A stretch of 26,544 bases of DNA, from positions 1-26,544 of the forward strand of contig NZ_JALOAN010000033.1 of NCBI RefSeq assembly GCF_023228785.1, read 5' to 3'. The notes under the pieces are model-generated. The model was not told where the DNA came from. It did no database searches and worked only from the letters and a program-made list of their open reading frames with translations. The stretch is from Sulfurimonas sp. Its GTDB lineage: Bacteria; Campylobacterota; Campylobacteria; Campylobacterales; Sulfurimonadaceae. The position numbers were made by a program, and so were the translations under genes. Positions 1 to 7,344 of this stretch are shown piece after piece; positions within the stretch are counted from its first letter, which is position 1, and each line of letters starts with the position of its first letter.

Positions 1-203
1 ACTCCTCTAAAAATAAGCGCAAAGAAAACTGTTACAAGAGAGATAGAGAGATTTAGTATGATGGCATGGAGCGTATCAATTTTAAGGATACCTACTAAAA
101 ATGGTAATCTGAACTCTGCTCCACCAAGTCCTATAAGCCCACCAAGTGTTCCAATGATGCTAGAGCCAAAAAAGCTTTTGAGTTTTATAAATCTTGTCTT
201 CAT
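1..203 (-). CDS. TSUP (TauE/SafE) family membrane protein, N-terminal part only
   Basis: The gene runs off the left edge; about 67 N-terminal residues are visible, starting MKTRFIKLKSFFGSS. A first membrane helix carries the glycine-rich TSUP signature GTLGGLIGLGGAEFRLPFL, followed by a second hydrophobic helix (residues about 45-65). The family (COG0730) exports or imports small sulfur anions such as sulfite, sulfoacetate or thiosulfate, and several members have unknown substrates. Its ATG overlaps the modD stop in an ATGA arrangement, so it is translationally coupled to the molybdenum uptake operon. That context suggests a job linked to oxyanion or sulfur handling rather than stand-alone taurine metabolism, but this is inference. 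The family call is fairly safe; the substrate is unknown. Confidence 0.8.
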   Translation of the reverse strand, partial: MKTRFIKLKSFFGSSIIGTLGGLIGLGGAEFRLPFLVGILKIDTLHAIILNLSISLVTVFFALIFRG

Positions 204-1018
204 AACGACTCTTTGATGGTAACTTTTATATCAAGTGGTTTTGCGTGATAGGGCGATGAAGTAACTATAAAATCAACTCCGCACTTTGCAAATTCTGCTA
301 TGTTTGACTCATTTATGCCGCCAGTAGCAGAGAGTAGTAGATGCGGATAGTGCTCTTTTAGACCCACACACTTTTTAAGAGTCTCATACTCCATCTTTTC
401 GCACTGAAGTATATCAGCACCTAAAGATGCAAAGTAAGAAGCACTCTCATAATCCTCAACCTCTACAGCTATTTTTTTCTCTAAAAACTCATACTTTAGT
501 TTAGAAAATGCGCTCTCAAGTTCTTCTTTTGTTTTAAAAAAATTAAGATGCTGCTCAAAGACTAAGATGCTATCATAAAGCCCCATGCGATGGATAACTC
601 CACCACCTGCCATTACAGACTTTAGCATGAGCTCTTTTACTCCAGGGAAGTTTTTTCTAGTAGTTGCTACGCTGATTTTAGGGTTTATCTCTCTTGCATT
701 TGTGACAAGTGAGTTGGTATATGTTGCTATTCCACTCATATATTCAAAAATATTTTGAGAGATTTTCCACGCTTTATGCAGACTCGCGGCATCGCCCTTA
801 CACTCAAGTATAAGCTCTTTACCTTGAACACAATCGCCATCTCTTTTATGAAACTTATGCTCGATATTTAGCTCTCTCATAACTTTTAAAACTTCATCAA
901 CCCCGCAAAGGATAACTTCACCCTTTGGTGCGAAACTCATAGTAGCCTGTTTTTCGCCAATGCCAAGTCCGTGAGTTGTTAGGTCAAAATAACCCAAATC
1001 TTCATATAGTAAGTTCAT
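200..1018 (-). CDS. modD: ModD, NadC-like phosphoribosyltransferase family protein of molybdenum transport loci
   Basis: A 272-aa protein of the quinolinate phosphoribosyltransferase fold. Seen: TTRK at about 119-122, a GGG turn at 138-140, HR at 143-144, and the diagnostic segment LVFEQH (152-157), where true NadC enzymes have a K-D-N-H type motif. That change is typical of ModD. ModD genes lie beside molybdate transporters in other Proteobacteria, and the biochemical role is unsettled. An ATG at 1073-1075 would give a longer form. I chose the ATG at 1016-1018 because it has an AAGGA ribosome site 6-7 nt upstream and because the protein then begins MNLLYEDLGYFDLTT, which lines up with the usual family start. 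The gene overlaps the ATPase gene by 17 nt and the next gene by 4 nt, placing it inside the operon. Confidence 0.88.
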   Translation of the reverse strand: MNLLYEDLGYFDLTTHGLGIGEKQATMSFAPKGEVILCGVDEVLKVMRELNIEHKFHKRDGDCVQGKELILECKGDAASLHKAWKISQNIFEYMSGIATYTNSLVTNAREINPKISVATTRKNFPGVKELMLKSVMAGGGVIHRMGLYDSILVFEQHLNFFKTKEELESAFSKLKYEFLEKKIAVEVEDYESASYFASLGADILQCEKMEYETLKKCVGLKEHYPHLLLSATGGINESNIAEFAKCGVDFIVTSSPYHAKPLDIKVTIKESL

Positions 1019-1814
1019 GTAAATCCTTCTGTCTGTTTGTGTCAAAAATCGGCAAACATCTTTTGTGCTTGCCATGAGTTATGATATCTGCTTTTATGTC
1101 GTAAATCTTCTCTATCATCTGTGAGGTTATTATCATCTCAGGAGCATCATCCGCCACAATAACGCCCTCGTGCATAACAACAACACGACTAGACATAAGA
1201 AGTGCATGGTCTGGATAGTGAGTGGTTTTTAAAAAAGTATAACCCTCAGATGCAAGTGAATCTATAAGCTCTAAAAGCCTTATCTGGTTACCATAGTCAA
1301 GCCCAGCTACTGGTTCATCCATAATGAAAGTGTTGACCTCTTGAGCGATAGAGCGAGCTAAAAGCACCATCTGTTTTTGTCCGCCACTAAGTTGTCCAAA
1401 AGCTCTGTTTTTTAGATGCTCCATACCGATTTTCTCCAATGCTGCCATTGCCACTTCATAATCTTTTTTTGAAGGTTGTGCGAAAAAACCGAGCTTTGTG
1501 ACTCTAGCCATGAGCACCATATCAAGAACCTGATAATTAAATGGTGTGTTGTTATATTGCGGAATGTAAGCGATTTTATGAGCCAAATCTTTGTGTGAGT
1601 AGCTCTTTAATTCCTTAGCATCTATCTTTATATCTGCATCTGTATGGATGAGTTTTAGGATGAGTTTTATAAGTGTGCTTTTTCCACAGCCATTGATGCC
1701 AAGGAGAGAGACCACTTCGCCTCTGTTTAACTCAAAATTTATGCCAGAGAGGACCTTGTGATTTTTGTATGAGAAGTGGAGGTCATTTACCTCTATGATA
1801 GGATTTAGTTCCAT
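1002..1814 (-). CDS. FecE/BtuD-type ABC transporter ATPase, predicted molybdate/tungstate uptake (MolC-like)
   Basis: A 270-aa cytoplasmic ATPase of the iron-siderophore/cobalamin/molybdate importer class. Seen in order: Walker A GINGCGKST (39-47), Q-loop Gln at about 86, ABC signature LSGGQ (142-146), Walker B TFIMDEP (162-168) and a switch His in KTTHYPDHA. It should power the FecCD permease encoded just upstream, whose stop overlaps this start by 10 nt. Known: in Haemophilus influenzae the MolBCA importer has this same FecCD-type architecture and carries molybdate/tungstate. Inferred: this copy serves molybdenum or tungsten because it sits between a ModE-linked binding protein and modD. 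The sequence alone cannot exclude a ferric-siderophore or cobalamin substrate. Confidence 0.9.
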   Translation of the reverse strand: MELNPIIEVNDLHFSYKNHKVLSGINFELNRGEVVSLLGINGCGKSTLIKLILKLIHTDADIKIDAKELKSYSHKDLAHKIAYIPQYNNTPFNYQVLDMVLMARVTKLGFFAQPSKKDYEVAMAALEKIGMEHLKNRAFGQLSGGQKQMVLLARSIAQEVNTFIMDEPVAGLDYGNQIRLLELIDSLASEGYTFLKTTHYPDHALLMSSRVVVMHEGVIVADDAPEMIITSQMIEKIYDIKADIITHGKHKRCLPIFDTNRQKDLHELTI

Positions 1815-2824
1815 GCTGCCCTCGCATTTTTTAAAACGATGATAAAGATAGGAATCCCAATAAGTGAAGTAAGAATCCCGATAGGTATCTCAACACTTAA
1901 GGCGAGTCTTGAGATAGCATCTGCACATAGCAAAAAGATAGCGCCAATAACCGCACTAAGAGGAATAAGTAAGCGATGCGATGGACCAACTGCCATGCGT
2001 ATGATATGCGGAATGATAAGCCCAACCCAGCCAATAATCCCAGCCATAACAACGCTCAAAGAACTTGCAAGAGTAGCAAGGATGATAGCTACGATGCGAA
2101 TGAGTTTTACATTTACACCAAGTGCTTTTGCCTCTTCATCTCCTAAGCTCATAAGATCAAAATACTTACTCATAAAGATCATCCCTAAGATACTAAGTGT
2201 GATGGGGATGGCGACAAGTAGAGTCTCATTTAGCTCTGCCATGGAGAGTGAACCCATTAGCCAGTAAACTATGGCTGGAAGCGTGCTATATGGATCTGCA
2301 ACATACTTTATGATGGAGAGAAGTGAAGTAAATAGTGAGGCGCTGATAACTCCGCCTAAAACCAACATCACAGTTGAGCGAGAGTTTGTAACCATAGAGC
2401 CTATAAAAACAGCAAAACCAACCGCTACAAAACCAAAAACAAAAGCTAAAATCTGTACGATAAACCAGTGCTCAGAGATAAGCATCCCACAAGCCGCTCC
2501 AAAAGATGCACCTGCTAAAACGCCCAAAATCCCAGGAGAGACAAGAGGGTTTACAAACATCGCTTGAAACACCGCTCCACTCGTCGCAAGTGCAGCACCA
2601 ATGAGAATGGCGAGTAGCACACGAGGAAGGCGAATATCTAAGATGATACTCTCTATAAGAGTGAAATCTTGTGTAGCTGGGCTTGAGAATAGTTTGTGAT
2701 TTAAGTAGTCAAAAAAAGTAGAGATGCTTATATCAAACTGCCCCCACAAGAGTGAGAGCGTTGAGAGTATCGCTAAGATTATTGTTGCGATGATTAGATA
2801 TTTAGCATCATTTATATGAGACAT
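1805..2824 (-). CDS. FecCD-family ABC permease, predicted molybdate/tungstate uptake (MolB-like)
   Basis: A 339-aa polytopic inner-membrane protein of the BtuC/FecCD family at the usual length, with about ten hydrophobic helices. Family landmarks are visible: IRLPRVLLAILIGAALATSG near the N-terminus, NPLVSPGILGVLAGASFGA, a central GWVGLIIPHIIR segment, and the C-terminal EIPIGILTSLIGIPIF that contacts the ATPase. It forms the membrane channel for the neighbouring binding protein and ATPase. The ATG lies 8 nt after the receptor stop with an AAGG ribosome site, and the 3' end overlaps the ATPase start by 10 nt. Classical ModB permeases belong to a different family, so this is a MolB-type and not a ModB-type system. 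Confidence 0.9.
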   Translation of the reverse strand: MSHINDAKYLIIATIILAILSTLSLLWGQFDISISTFFDYLNHKLFSSPATQDFTLIESIILDIRLPRVLLAILIGAALATSGAVFQAMFVNPLVSPGILGVLAGASFGAACGMLISEHWFIVQILAFVFGFVAVGFAVFIGSMVTNSRSTVMLVLGGVISASLFTSLLSIIKYVADPYSTLPAIVYWLMGSLSMAELNETLLVAIPITLSILGMIFMSKYFDLMSLGDEEAKALGVNVKLIRIVAIILATLASSLSVVMAGIIGWVGLIIPHIIRMAVGPSHRLLIPLSAVIGAIFLLCADAISRLALSVEIPIGILTSLIGIPIFIIVLKNARAAWN

Positions 2825-2832
2825 TTATAACC

Positions 2833-5064
2833 TTAATATTTTAAATTTGCACTAAAAAATACTCCAAGAGGAGCACCAGTTTGGTAGGTTGAAGCACCAC
2901 TTGTAGAGAGTGCATTGTCAGCTGTGATAATTGTAGATATATACTTCTCATCAGTTAAGTTTGTAACAGTAGCTCTAAAAGTGACATCATTTGAGCCAAA
3001 AAATTCTTGTGGTTTGTAAGAGATATCTAAGTCAACTATAGTAAAAGCATCTACTTTTTGAGTATTTGCCACATCACCATATCTGCTTGAGGTATATCTA
3101 GCACTCGGAGAAAATGTCCATCTGCCTATGTAGTAAGAAAGAGCAGCCTTTATCATTACCTCAGGAGCATCTGGGAGTTGATTGCCTTTTATATCAGATG
3201 AGCTACCAGTTGAAGTTGTAAAGTCTTGCGTAAAATAGTATTTGTTATATGAGAGACCTAGTAAAAACTCTAAATCATCTCTAATCGCACCACTAGCTGC
3301 AAATTCTGCTCCATAACCAAGCGCATCTCCAACATTTGAAGGATAGCCTACATTTAGAGATGGGTCAAATATATTTGCTTGTTTGTTCTTTATAAAAGAT
3401 ACAAAAAGAGAAGGGTTTAGTGTAACTCCTCCTACTAAGATCTTTGAACCAAGATCAATATTTTCTGAGATCTCAAGATCTTGCTTGCCCCAAAGCTGTT
3501 CAAGTGTTACGCCTTTAGCTACAAATTGAGCTCTTTGTTGTGAATAAGTTGGAAATAAGTTTACATTAAACCCATAAGTACGAGTATAATCAGCATAAAT
3601 AGCACTACTATCACTCAGTTCATATCCAAGATATAGTGATGGCAAAAATGTATAAAATGTTCTTGCTTCAACACTAGCCCAAGGATCTAGTGTGCCATTT
3701 GCAATAGCCGCGTCATAATTGGGGCTAGTTGAGGCATTTGTACCATTACCAAAACTCTTTATGGATCCGAGTTCAAATGTTTGGTATCTAACTCCAGCAG
3801 AGTAGTTAAACTTAGAGATCTCTCCACTAGCTTCGATAAATGGAGATTGTAGTGTGTGATAATCGTTTTTAGACAAAACTGCATAGCCAGCAAATTTCAG
3901 ATCACTACTCGGAGTTACTTTGTACTTTTTTTGATCACTTGGAGGTCCAGGAGGCTGTTGTCTGTGGTACCAATATCCTAGTTTTACTTTGAGCTCTTTC
4001 ATAAACTCATGCTCATATGATGCAACAGCACCGTAAAGCTCATGATCCATATTCCAGTTCATAACTACATCGGTCATTTTAGCATTTGACCACCAATAAT
4101 CACCCTCATCTTGCTTGTAGTAAGCTTTAAAAGAGATCGTATCTTTACTAGTTGGCTTATAAGTGATATCTCCTAAAACACTAGTAGTCTCAAAATCTTG
4201 TTTGTTATAGTCATAGTAGTCATTGCTACTTGCTTTTTTAAATGAAGAGTAATCCTTGTTATAGTTGCTCTTTAGATTTTTAGTCTCTAAGTAACTTAGA
4301 CTATCGTAATTGTGGTGTTTGTCACGATTTTTTATGACATAAACATCAGCCTTTAGTTGGTCATTTGGCTCATAAGAAAATCCTAGCATTGCGTTAAATC
4401 TATCTAGATCTCCACTCCCTTTGTTTTTGTCACTTGAAAGAAAAGAGAGAGATCCAAAAGCAGAAAAATCACCAACTTTACCACTATCTACTCGCATAAA
4501 TGTTCTACTAAAACTATCAGAACCAAAAGATTGTGAGAGTGTTGTTTTTGTAACCTTAGATGGAGCTAAGATCTTCATATCCACTTTACCTATAAGAGAT
4601 GAAAACCCAAGATTTTTATCGACTGGCATGTAGCCTTTTAAAAGGTCAATAGAAGCAATGTTTTCTAGATCCACCATATGTTTTCCACCACCTGGATTAC
4701 TAGAAACGGGCATCGAGTTTAACATGAAAACTCCACCAGGACCTGTTTGGCTCTTACCACGGATACGAATAGGGTCGTGAAATGATGGCTCGTTTGAACC
4801 TGCGCTATCAACTGGTGAAAAGTTTACAGATGGCGAAAATGCTATGACTGAAAAGGGGTTCATGTTGGCATGTGAGCTTAGCACCTTGATACTTTTTTTT
4901 GTAAAACTCTCTTGATTTTTAGACTCACTAAGGTTTGCATCTTGCATATAAAGATAGTCACTATCTTCATTTTGGGCACTAACTACGATTCTTTCTATAC
5001 TGATGGGATTAGCTATGAGCAGACTTGATGCCATCAGAGATAGCAGTAGAACTCTTTTTTTCAA
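2833..5064 (-). CDS. TonB-dependent outer-membrane receptor in a ModE-linked operon
   Basis: A 743-aa outer-membrane protein. Residues 1-18 are a signal peptide, and residues 24-30 (ERIVVSA) look like a TonB box. A plug domain follows: NPFSVIAFSPSVNFSPV, the RIRG motif in DPIRIRGKSQTGPGG, and ENIASIDLLKGYMPVD. The remainder is a beta-barrel ending in an aromatic residue (FFSANLKY). The barrel has a proline-rich stretch, QQPPGPPSDQKK, probably an external loop. The start codon is TTG with AGGAG 8 nt upstream, overlapping the binding-protein stop by 4 nt. The ligand cannot be read from the sequence. Operon partners (FecCD-type transporter, ModD, ModE with operators) suggest a molybdenum or tungsten chelate. 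Iron siderophore or cobalamin remain alternatives. Confidence 0.9.
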   Translation of the reverse strand: MKKRVLLLSLMASSLLIANPISIERIVVSAQNEDSDYLYMQDANLSESKNQESFTKKSIKVLSSHANMNPFSVIAFSPSVNFSPVDSAGSNEPSFHDPIRIRGKSQTGPGGVFMLNSMPVSSNPGGGKHMVDLENIASIDLLKGYMPVDKNLGFSSLIGKVDMKILAPSKVTKTTLSQSFGSDSFSRTFMRVDSGKVGDFSAFGSLSFLSSDKNKGSGDLDRFNAMLGFSYEPNDQLKADVYVIKNRDKHHNYDSLSYLETKNLKSNYNKDYSSFKKASSNDYYDYNKQDFETTSVLGDITYKPTSKDTISFKAYYKQDEGDYWWSNAKMTDVVMNWNMDHELYGAVASYEHEFMKELKVKLGYWYHRQQPPGPPSDQKKYKVTPSSDLKFAGYAVLSKNDYHTLQSPFIEASGEISKFNYSAGVRYQTFELGSIKSFGNGTNASTSPNYDAAIANGTLDPWASVEARTFYTFLPSLYLGYELSDSSAIYADYTRTYGFNVNLFPTYSQQRAQFVAKGVTLEQLWGKQDLEISENIDLGSKILVGGVTLNPSLFVSFIKNKQANIFDPSLNVGYPSNVGDALGYGAEFAASGAIRDDLEFLLGLSYNKYYFTQDFTTSTGSSSDIKGNQLPDAPEVMIKAALSYYIGRWTFSPSARYTSSRYGDVANTQKVDAFTIVDLDISYKPQEFFGSNDVTFRATVTNLTDEKYISTIITADNALSTSGASTYQTGAPLGVFFSANLKY

Positions 5065-6083
5065 TTTTTTTCTCCTAATATTTGTTTAATTTGTTCTTCA
5101 GATAACTCTACATTTAAGTACAAGCTATAAAACTCTTTTATTCTTTGTGCTAAGTCGATTTTGTAAAGTTCTGGATGAAATATCTTTGTAAGCCACTGTA
5201 TGCCGATGATGCGCATAAAAGATGGCGGTCTATCTATCCAGTTGAAGGGTTTGTTTGGCACAAGGTAAACTCTGTTCGCTTTTACAGCCTTTAAGTGCTT
5301 CCAGATAGGATTTGAGAAGATGTTTTTATAAACAAGCTCGTTTTGAGCGATGATAATCTCTGGGTCATAAGATAGAAGTGTCTCAAAACTTATCCTCTCT
5401 AGTCCTAAAACAGCACCTTGCTGGCATCTATGAACATTATCTCCGCCTGCAAAGTTTAAAGCCTCTACATGAAAAGAGATGTGACACTCTGTAGAGAGTC
5501 CATCAACTCCCTCTGCGTAGTAGTATTTTATAGGCTCGGCACCCTTTAGAGACTCACTAACCTCCTCTATAACCTTAGATGCATAAGAGGCTAGCAAGTC
5601 TCCTCTTGGTTTTTCATCTATCGCCTCACCTGCAAAAGAAAATGCATAGGGCATATCTTCTATCTTTCTAAAAGGTAGTGTTATAGTAGCAATTTTTGTT
5701 TTTTCTATCTCGGACTTCACTCTCTCTACAAGCAGGTCATCTTCCCATAAAAGAATCAAATCTGGTCGGTGTTTGATTATTGTCTCAAGATTTATGCTCT
5801 GTCCACCGCCATGAAAAGAGCCAATGACATCAAGAGAGAGAAACTCTTTTGATAAAAACTCTTCACTTGCATCGTTGTTGTTATTTTTCGCTTTAAAGTT
5901 TAGACCTGACATTTTTTTTGGGTTTAGTGCATATAGAAGGTAGTTCATCGGTGGCGATGAGCCAAAAGCCTTTTGTATATTTTGTGGAACTTCAACATCT
6001 ACTCCTGCTCTATCTTTTAGAATTTTTGCATGAGATGAGAGAGTTAAAATTAGTAGTAGTATCAACTTTGAAATTGTTTGCAT
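5061..6083 (-). CDS. Periplasmic substrate-binding protein, BtuF/FecB fold, predicted MolA-like
   Basis: A 340-aa secreted protein. A signal peptide (about residues 1-19, cleavage after SSHA) is followed by a class III binding-protein domain: KDRAGVDVEVPQNIQKA at the start, LETIIKHRPDLILLW in the first lobe, and PEIIIAQNELVYKN plus AVKANRVYLVP in the second. PFNWIDRPPSFMRIIGIQWL near the C-terminus probably lies by the ligand cleft. It is the first gene of the operon, with AAGGA about 10 nt before the ATG. It lacks the lipobox cysteine, so it should be soluble. MolA of H. influenzae has this fold and binds molybdate/tungstate. The substrate here is inferred from ModE and ModD context only. 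Confidence 0.85.
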   Translation of the reverse strand: MQTISKLILLLILTLSSHAKILKDRAGVDVEVPQNIQKAFGSSPPMNYLLYALNPKKMSGLNFKAKNNNNDASEEFLSKEFLSLDVIGSFHGGGQSINLETIIKHRPDLILLWEDDLLVERVKSEIEKTKIATITLPFRKIEDMPYAFSFAGEAIDEKPRGDLLASYASKVIEEVSESLKGAEPIKYYYAEGVDGLSTECHISFHVEALNFAGGDNVHRCQQGAVLGLERISFETLLSYDPEIIIAQNELVYKNIFSNPIWKHLKAVKANRVYLVPNKPFNWIDRPPSFMRIIGIQWLTKIFHPELYKIDLAQRIKEFYSLYLNVELSEEQIKQILGEKN

Positions 6084-6255
6084 TTTGATTTAGTCCTTGA
6101 TTGGTTTGTTTTGTTTTGTCTGTAAAAATCTTGTGAGACACTTTTTTTCTTGTAAAAAAGGTTGCTTGCAAGGGGACACCTAACAAGAGAGTTGAATAAT
6201 GCATTTTTTTTAACCAACAAGAGGAGAATAAAAAAGGCTCACTAGACATATGAAG

Positions 6256-6318
6256 CGCTAACGCCTCAAGCGAGGGTATTTGTGCAAACAAATACCCTCT
6301 GTTGAAGTGTAGTTATCG
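6256..6318. repeat. 63-nt fold-back element, attC-like or leader hairpin
   Basis: The core is a perfect 12-bp inverted repeat (6272-6283 with 6288-6299) closing on a four-base GCAA loop on the plus strand. Outside it is a 2x2 internal loop. Beyond that, GCCTCAA (6263-6269) pairs with TTGAAGT (6302-6308), and CGCTAAC (6256-6262) pairs with GTTATCG (6312-6318), each with one mismatch or so, with a 3-nt bulge on one side. The layout (outer AAC/GTT boxes, inner boxes, stem, bulge) recalls integron attC sites. The segment AACGCCTCAAG followed by GAGGG is also like Vibrio repeats as I remember them. Alternatively it folds in the minus-strand operon mRNA. Confidence 0.6.
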
Positions 6319-6329
6319 TGTTATGAATA

Positions 6330-6353
6330 CGCTAAATCTTTTTTGACATAACG
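6330..6353. promoter_or_regulatory. Predicted ModE operator 1 (operon-proximal)
   Basis: Half-sites CGCTAAATC (6330-6338) and GACATAACG (6345-6353) flank a six-T spacer, a 24-bp 9-6-9 layout. The right half is a perfect copy of the inverted left half of the second site at 6411. The left half keeps six of nine symmetry positions. From memory, the E. coli modA operator has the same length and CGTTAT/ATAACG ends. It lies about 250 bp before the operon start codon. Confidence 0.65.
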
Positions 6354-6372
6354 ATAAATAAATTCAAAATAT

Positions 6373-6386
6373 TCTTCTTAAGAAGA
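6373..6386. repeat. 14-bp perfect palindrome between the two ModE sites
   Basis: TCTTCTTAAGAAGA is identical to its own reverse complement. Its centre lies within about 3 bp of the midpoint of the two flanking operators. It may be a binding site for a second regulator, or chance in AT-rich DNA. Confidence 0.4.
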
Positions 6387-6410
6387 CAAAATAATTGGTC
6401 TTTAATTAAA

Positions 6411-6434
6411 CGTTATGTCCAAATAGATATAACG
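6411..6434. promoter_or_regulatory. Predicted ModE operator 2 (modE-proximal)
   Basis: CGTTATGTC (6411-6419) and GATATAACG (6426-6434) form an inverted repeat with eight of nine matching positions around a 6-bp spacer, 24 bp in all. This is the geometry and core of the E. coli ModE operators. It starts about 40 bp after the modE stop. With the first site it forms a pair whose centres are 81 bp apart. A complete ModE gene is adjacent. Confidence 0.78.
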
Positions 6435-6474
6435 AAGTTTAAACTAAAGTTTCTTAAAGTAAACTTTAAAGCTT

Positions 6475-7254
6475 TTACAAACCTATAATTATATTTTTTG
6501 TGTTTATAATTGCGTAAGCTTTTGATCCAACTTCTAAACTAGTATCCAAAGTGTCTCTACTTATGGCCGCGATTAAAGATAGGGAGGAATTTACCTTAAA
6601 TGTTATCTCTAGCGAGTGTTCTGAAGTCTCTATGGAGTCTATAATTCCTTGCATGATATTTAAGTTTTTATGAGCTTTTGGTGCGGTTTTTACTATCTCT
6701 ATATCACTTGATTTTATGATAGCGTAAGTGTCACTACCCTCGTGAAGTGCCATGTCTTTAGCTGATTTTGCAGTAATGTTTGAGATTAATGAGACATCTC
6801 CTAAGAGAGAGAGATCAAGATTTGTGCTTAGTTCATCTTGTGTGATGCTTTTTACTTTTGAGGGTAGTTGATTTCTAGCACTTGTTGTTAAAAAAGTTCT
6901 GTTTATAATACTTTCTAGTCTATCTGCATCACCGCCTGCTTCTGCAAAACGATCTATAAACTTAGCATGTACCGCGCGGAGTCTATCATAAGTTTGAATG
7001 AGTTGATGTGCGTATGGAGTAAGAGTAGTCCCACCACCGCCACGGCCCCCTGTAGTCCTTGTGATAAGAGGCTCATCGGCTAGGGCATTCATGCTGTTAA
7101 CTCTCTCCCAAGCTGCTTTATAACTCATCTTCATCTCTTTTGCAGCTGCATTCATCGAGCCTGTTTTTTCTATGATTTTTAAGAGTTGGATCCTACCTGA
7201 GCCTAAAAAACTCTCGCCATCTTTACTAAGCCAAAACCGACCATCTATCTTCAT
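6475..7254 (-). CDS. modE: ModE, molybdate-responsive transcriptional regulator
   Basis: A 259-aa protein at the E. coli ModE length. The N-terminal winged helix-turn-helix (about 1-100) includes TGSMNAAAKEMKMSYKAAW and the family hallmark GGRGGGG (69-75) before the wing. Two C-terminal Mop/TOBE domains follow, the first with TTSARNQ (123-129), the motif that holds molybdate or tungstate in ModE. The ATG has AAGGA about 7 nt upstream. A TATGAT at 7288-7293 on this strand is a fair -10. A CATAT-N6-ATATG inverted repeat (7290-7305) overlaps that -10 but does not look like a ModE site. Known: oxyanion-bound ModE dimers repress uptake genes. Inferred: it controls the operon downstream, which carries two matching operators. 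Confidence 0.95.
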   Translation of the reverse strand: MKIDGRFWLSKDGESFLGSGRIQLLKIIEKTGSMNAAAKEMKMSYKAAWERVNSMNALADEPLITRTTGGRGGGGTTLTPYAHQLIQTYDRLRAVHAKFIDRFAEAGGDADRLESIINRTFLTTSARNQLPSKVKSITQDELSTNLDLSLLGDVSLISNITAKSAKDMALHEGSDTYAIIKSSDIEIVKTAPKAHKNLNIMQGIIDSIETSEHSLEITFKVNSSLSLIAAISRDTLDTSLEVGSKAYAIINTKNIIIGL

Positions 7255-7332
7255 CTCTACATCCTTATGAGCAAAAGTTTATTTAAAATCATATCTAAAT
7301 ATATGTTTTGCAAAGATTTTGCTTTGAGATGA

Positions 7333-7338
7333 TAAAAT
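7333..7338 (+). promoter_or_regulatory. -10 element of surE, probably leaderless
   Basis: TAAAAT ends exactly 6 nt before the surE ATG at 7345, which predicts a transcription start at the A of the ATG. No Shine-Dalgarno sequence lies in the proper window. Confidence 0.5.
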
Positions 7339-7344
7339 ACGTCC

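Larger units (their letters stand above)
6084..6474. promoter_or_regulatory. 390-bp non-coding leader/control region between modE and the uptake operon
   Basis: I find no convincing gene here. A 93-codon minus-strand frame at 6010-6291 overlaps the binding-protein gene out of frame and has no family likeness. The region contains, from the operon side outward, a T/A-rich unstructured leader (6084-6255), a 63-nt fold-back element (6256-6318), two ModE-type operators (6330-6353 and 6411-6434) with a palindrome between them, and an AT-rich stretch just after the modE stop. The operon promoter should lie near the operators, which would give the mRNA a leader of roughly 230-250 nt. No -10 element stands out clearly enough to name. 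Confidence 0.6.

Noticed and set aside
1019..1075. Longer ModD start at 1075
   Set aside because: It adds 19 residues that overlap the ATPase gene further and lacks a good ribosome site, whereas 1018 has AAGGA.
1839..2567. Long plus-strand frames opposite the FecCD permease
   Set aside because: They are antisense to a well-conserved permease and have the residue bias of a shadow frame.
6084..6255. Possible Moco, TPP or cobalamin riboswitch in the long leader
   Set aside because: I could not find the conserved cores of these riboswitches on the minus strand; a covariance-model scan would be needed to settle it.
6010..6291. A 93-codon minus-strand frame in the leader of the uptake operon
   Set aside because: It overlaps the binding-protein gene out of frame, has no ribosome site or recognisable domain, and its start lies inside the 12-bp hairpin stem.
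6330..6434. CRISPR-like or insertion-sequence ends suggested by clustered inverted repeats
   Set aside because: The repeats fit ModE operators and hairpins; there is no spacer array, transposase or target-site duplication.
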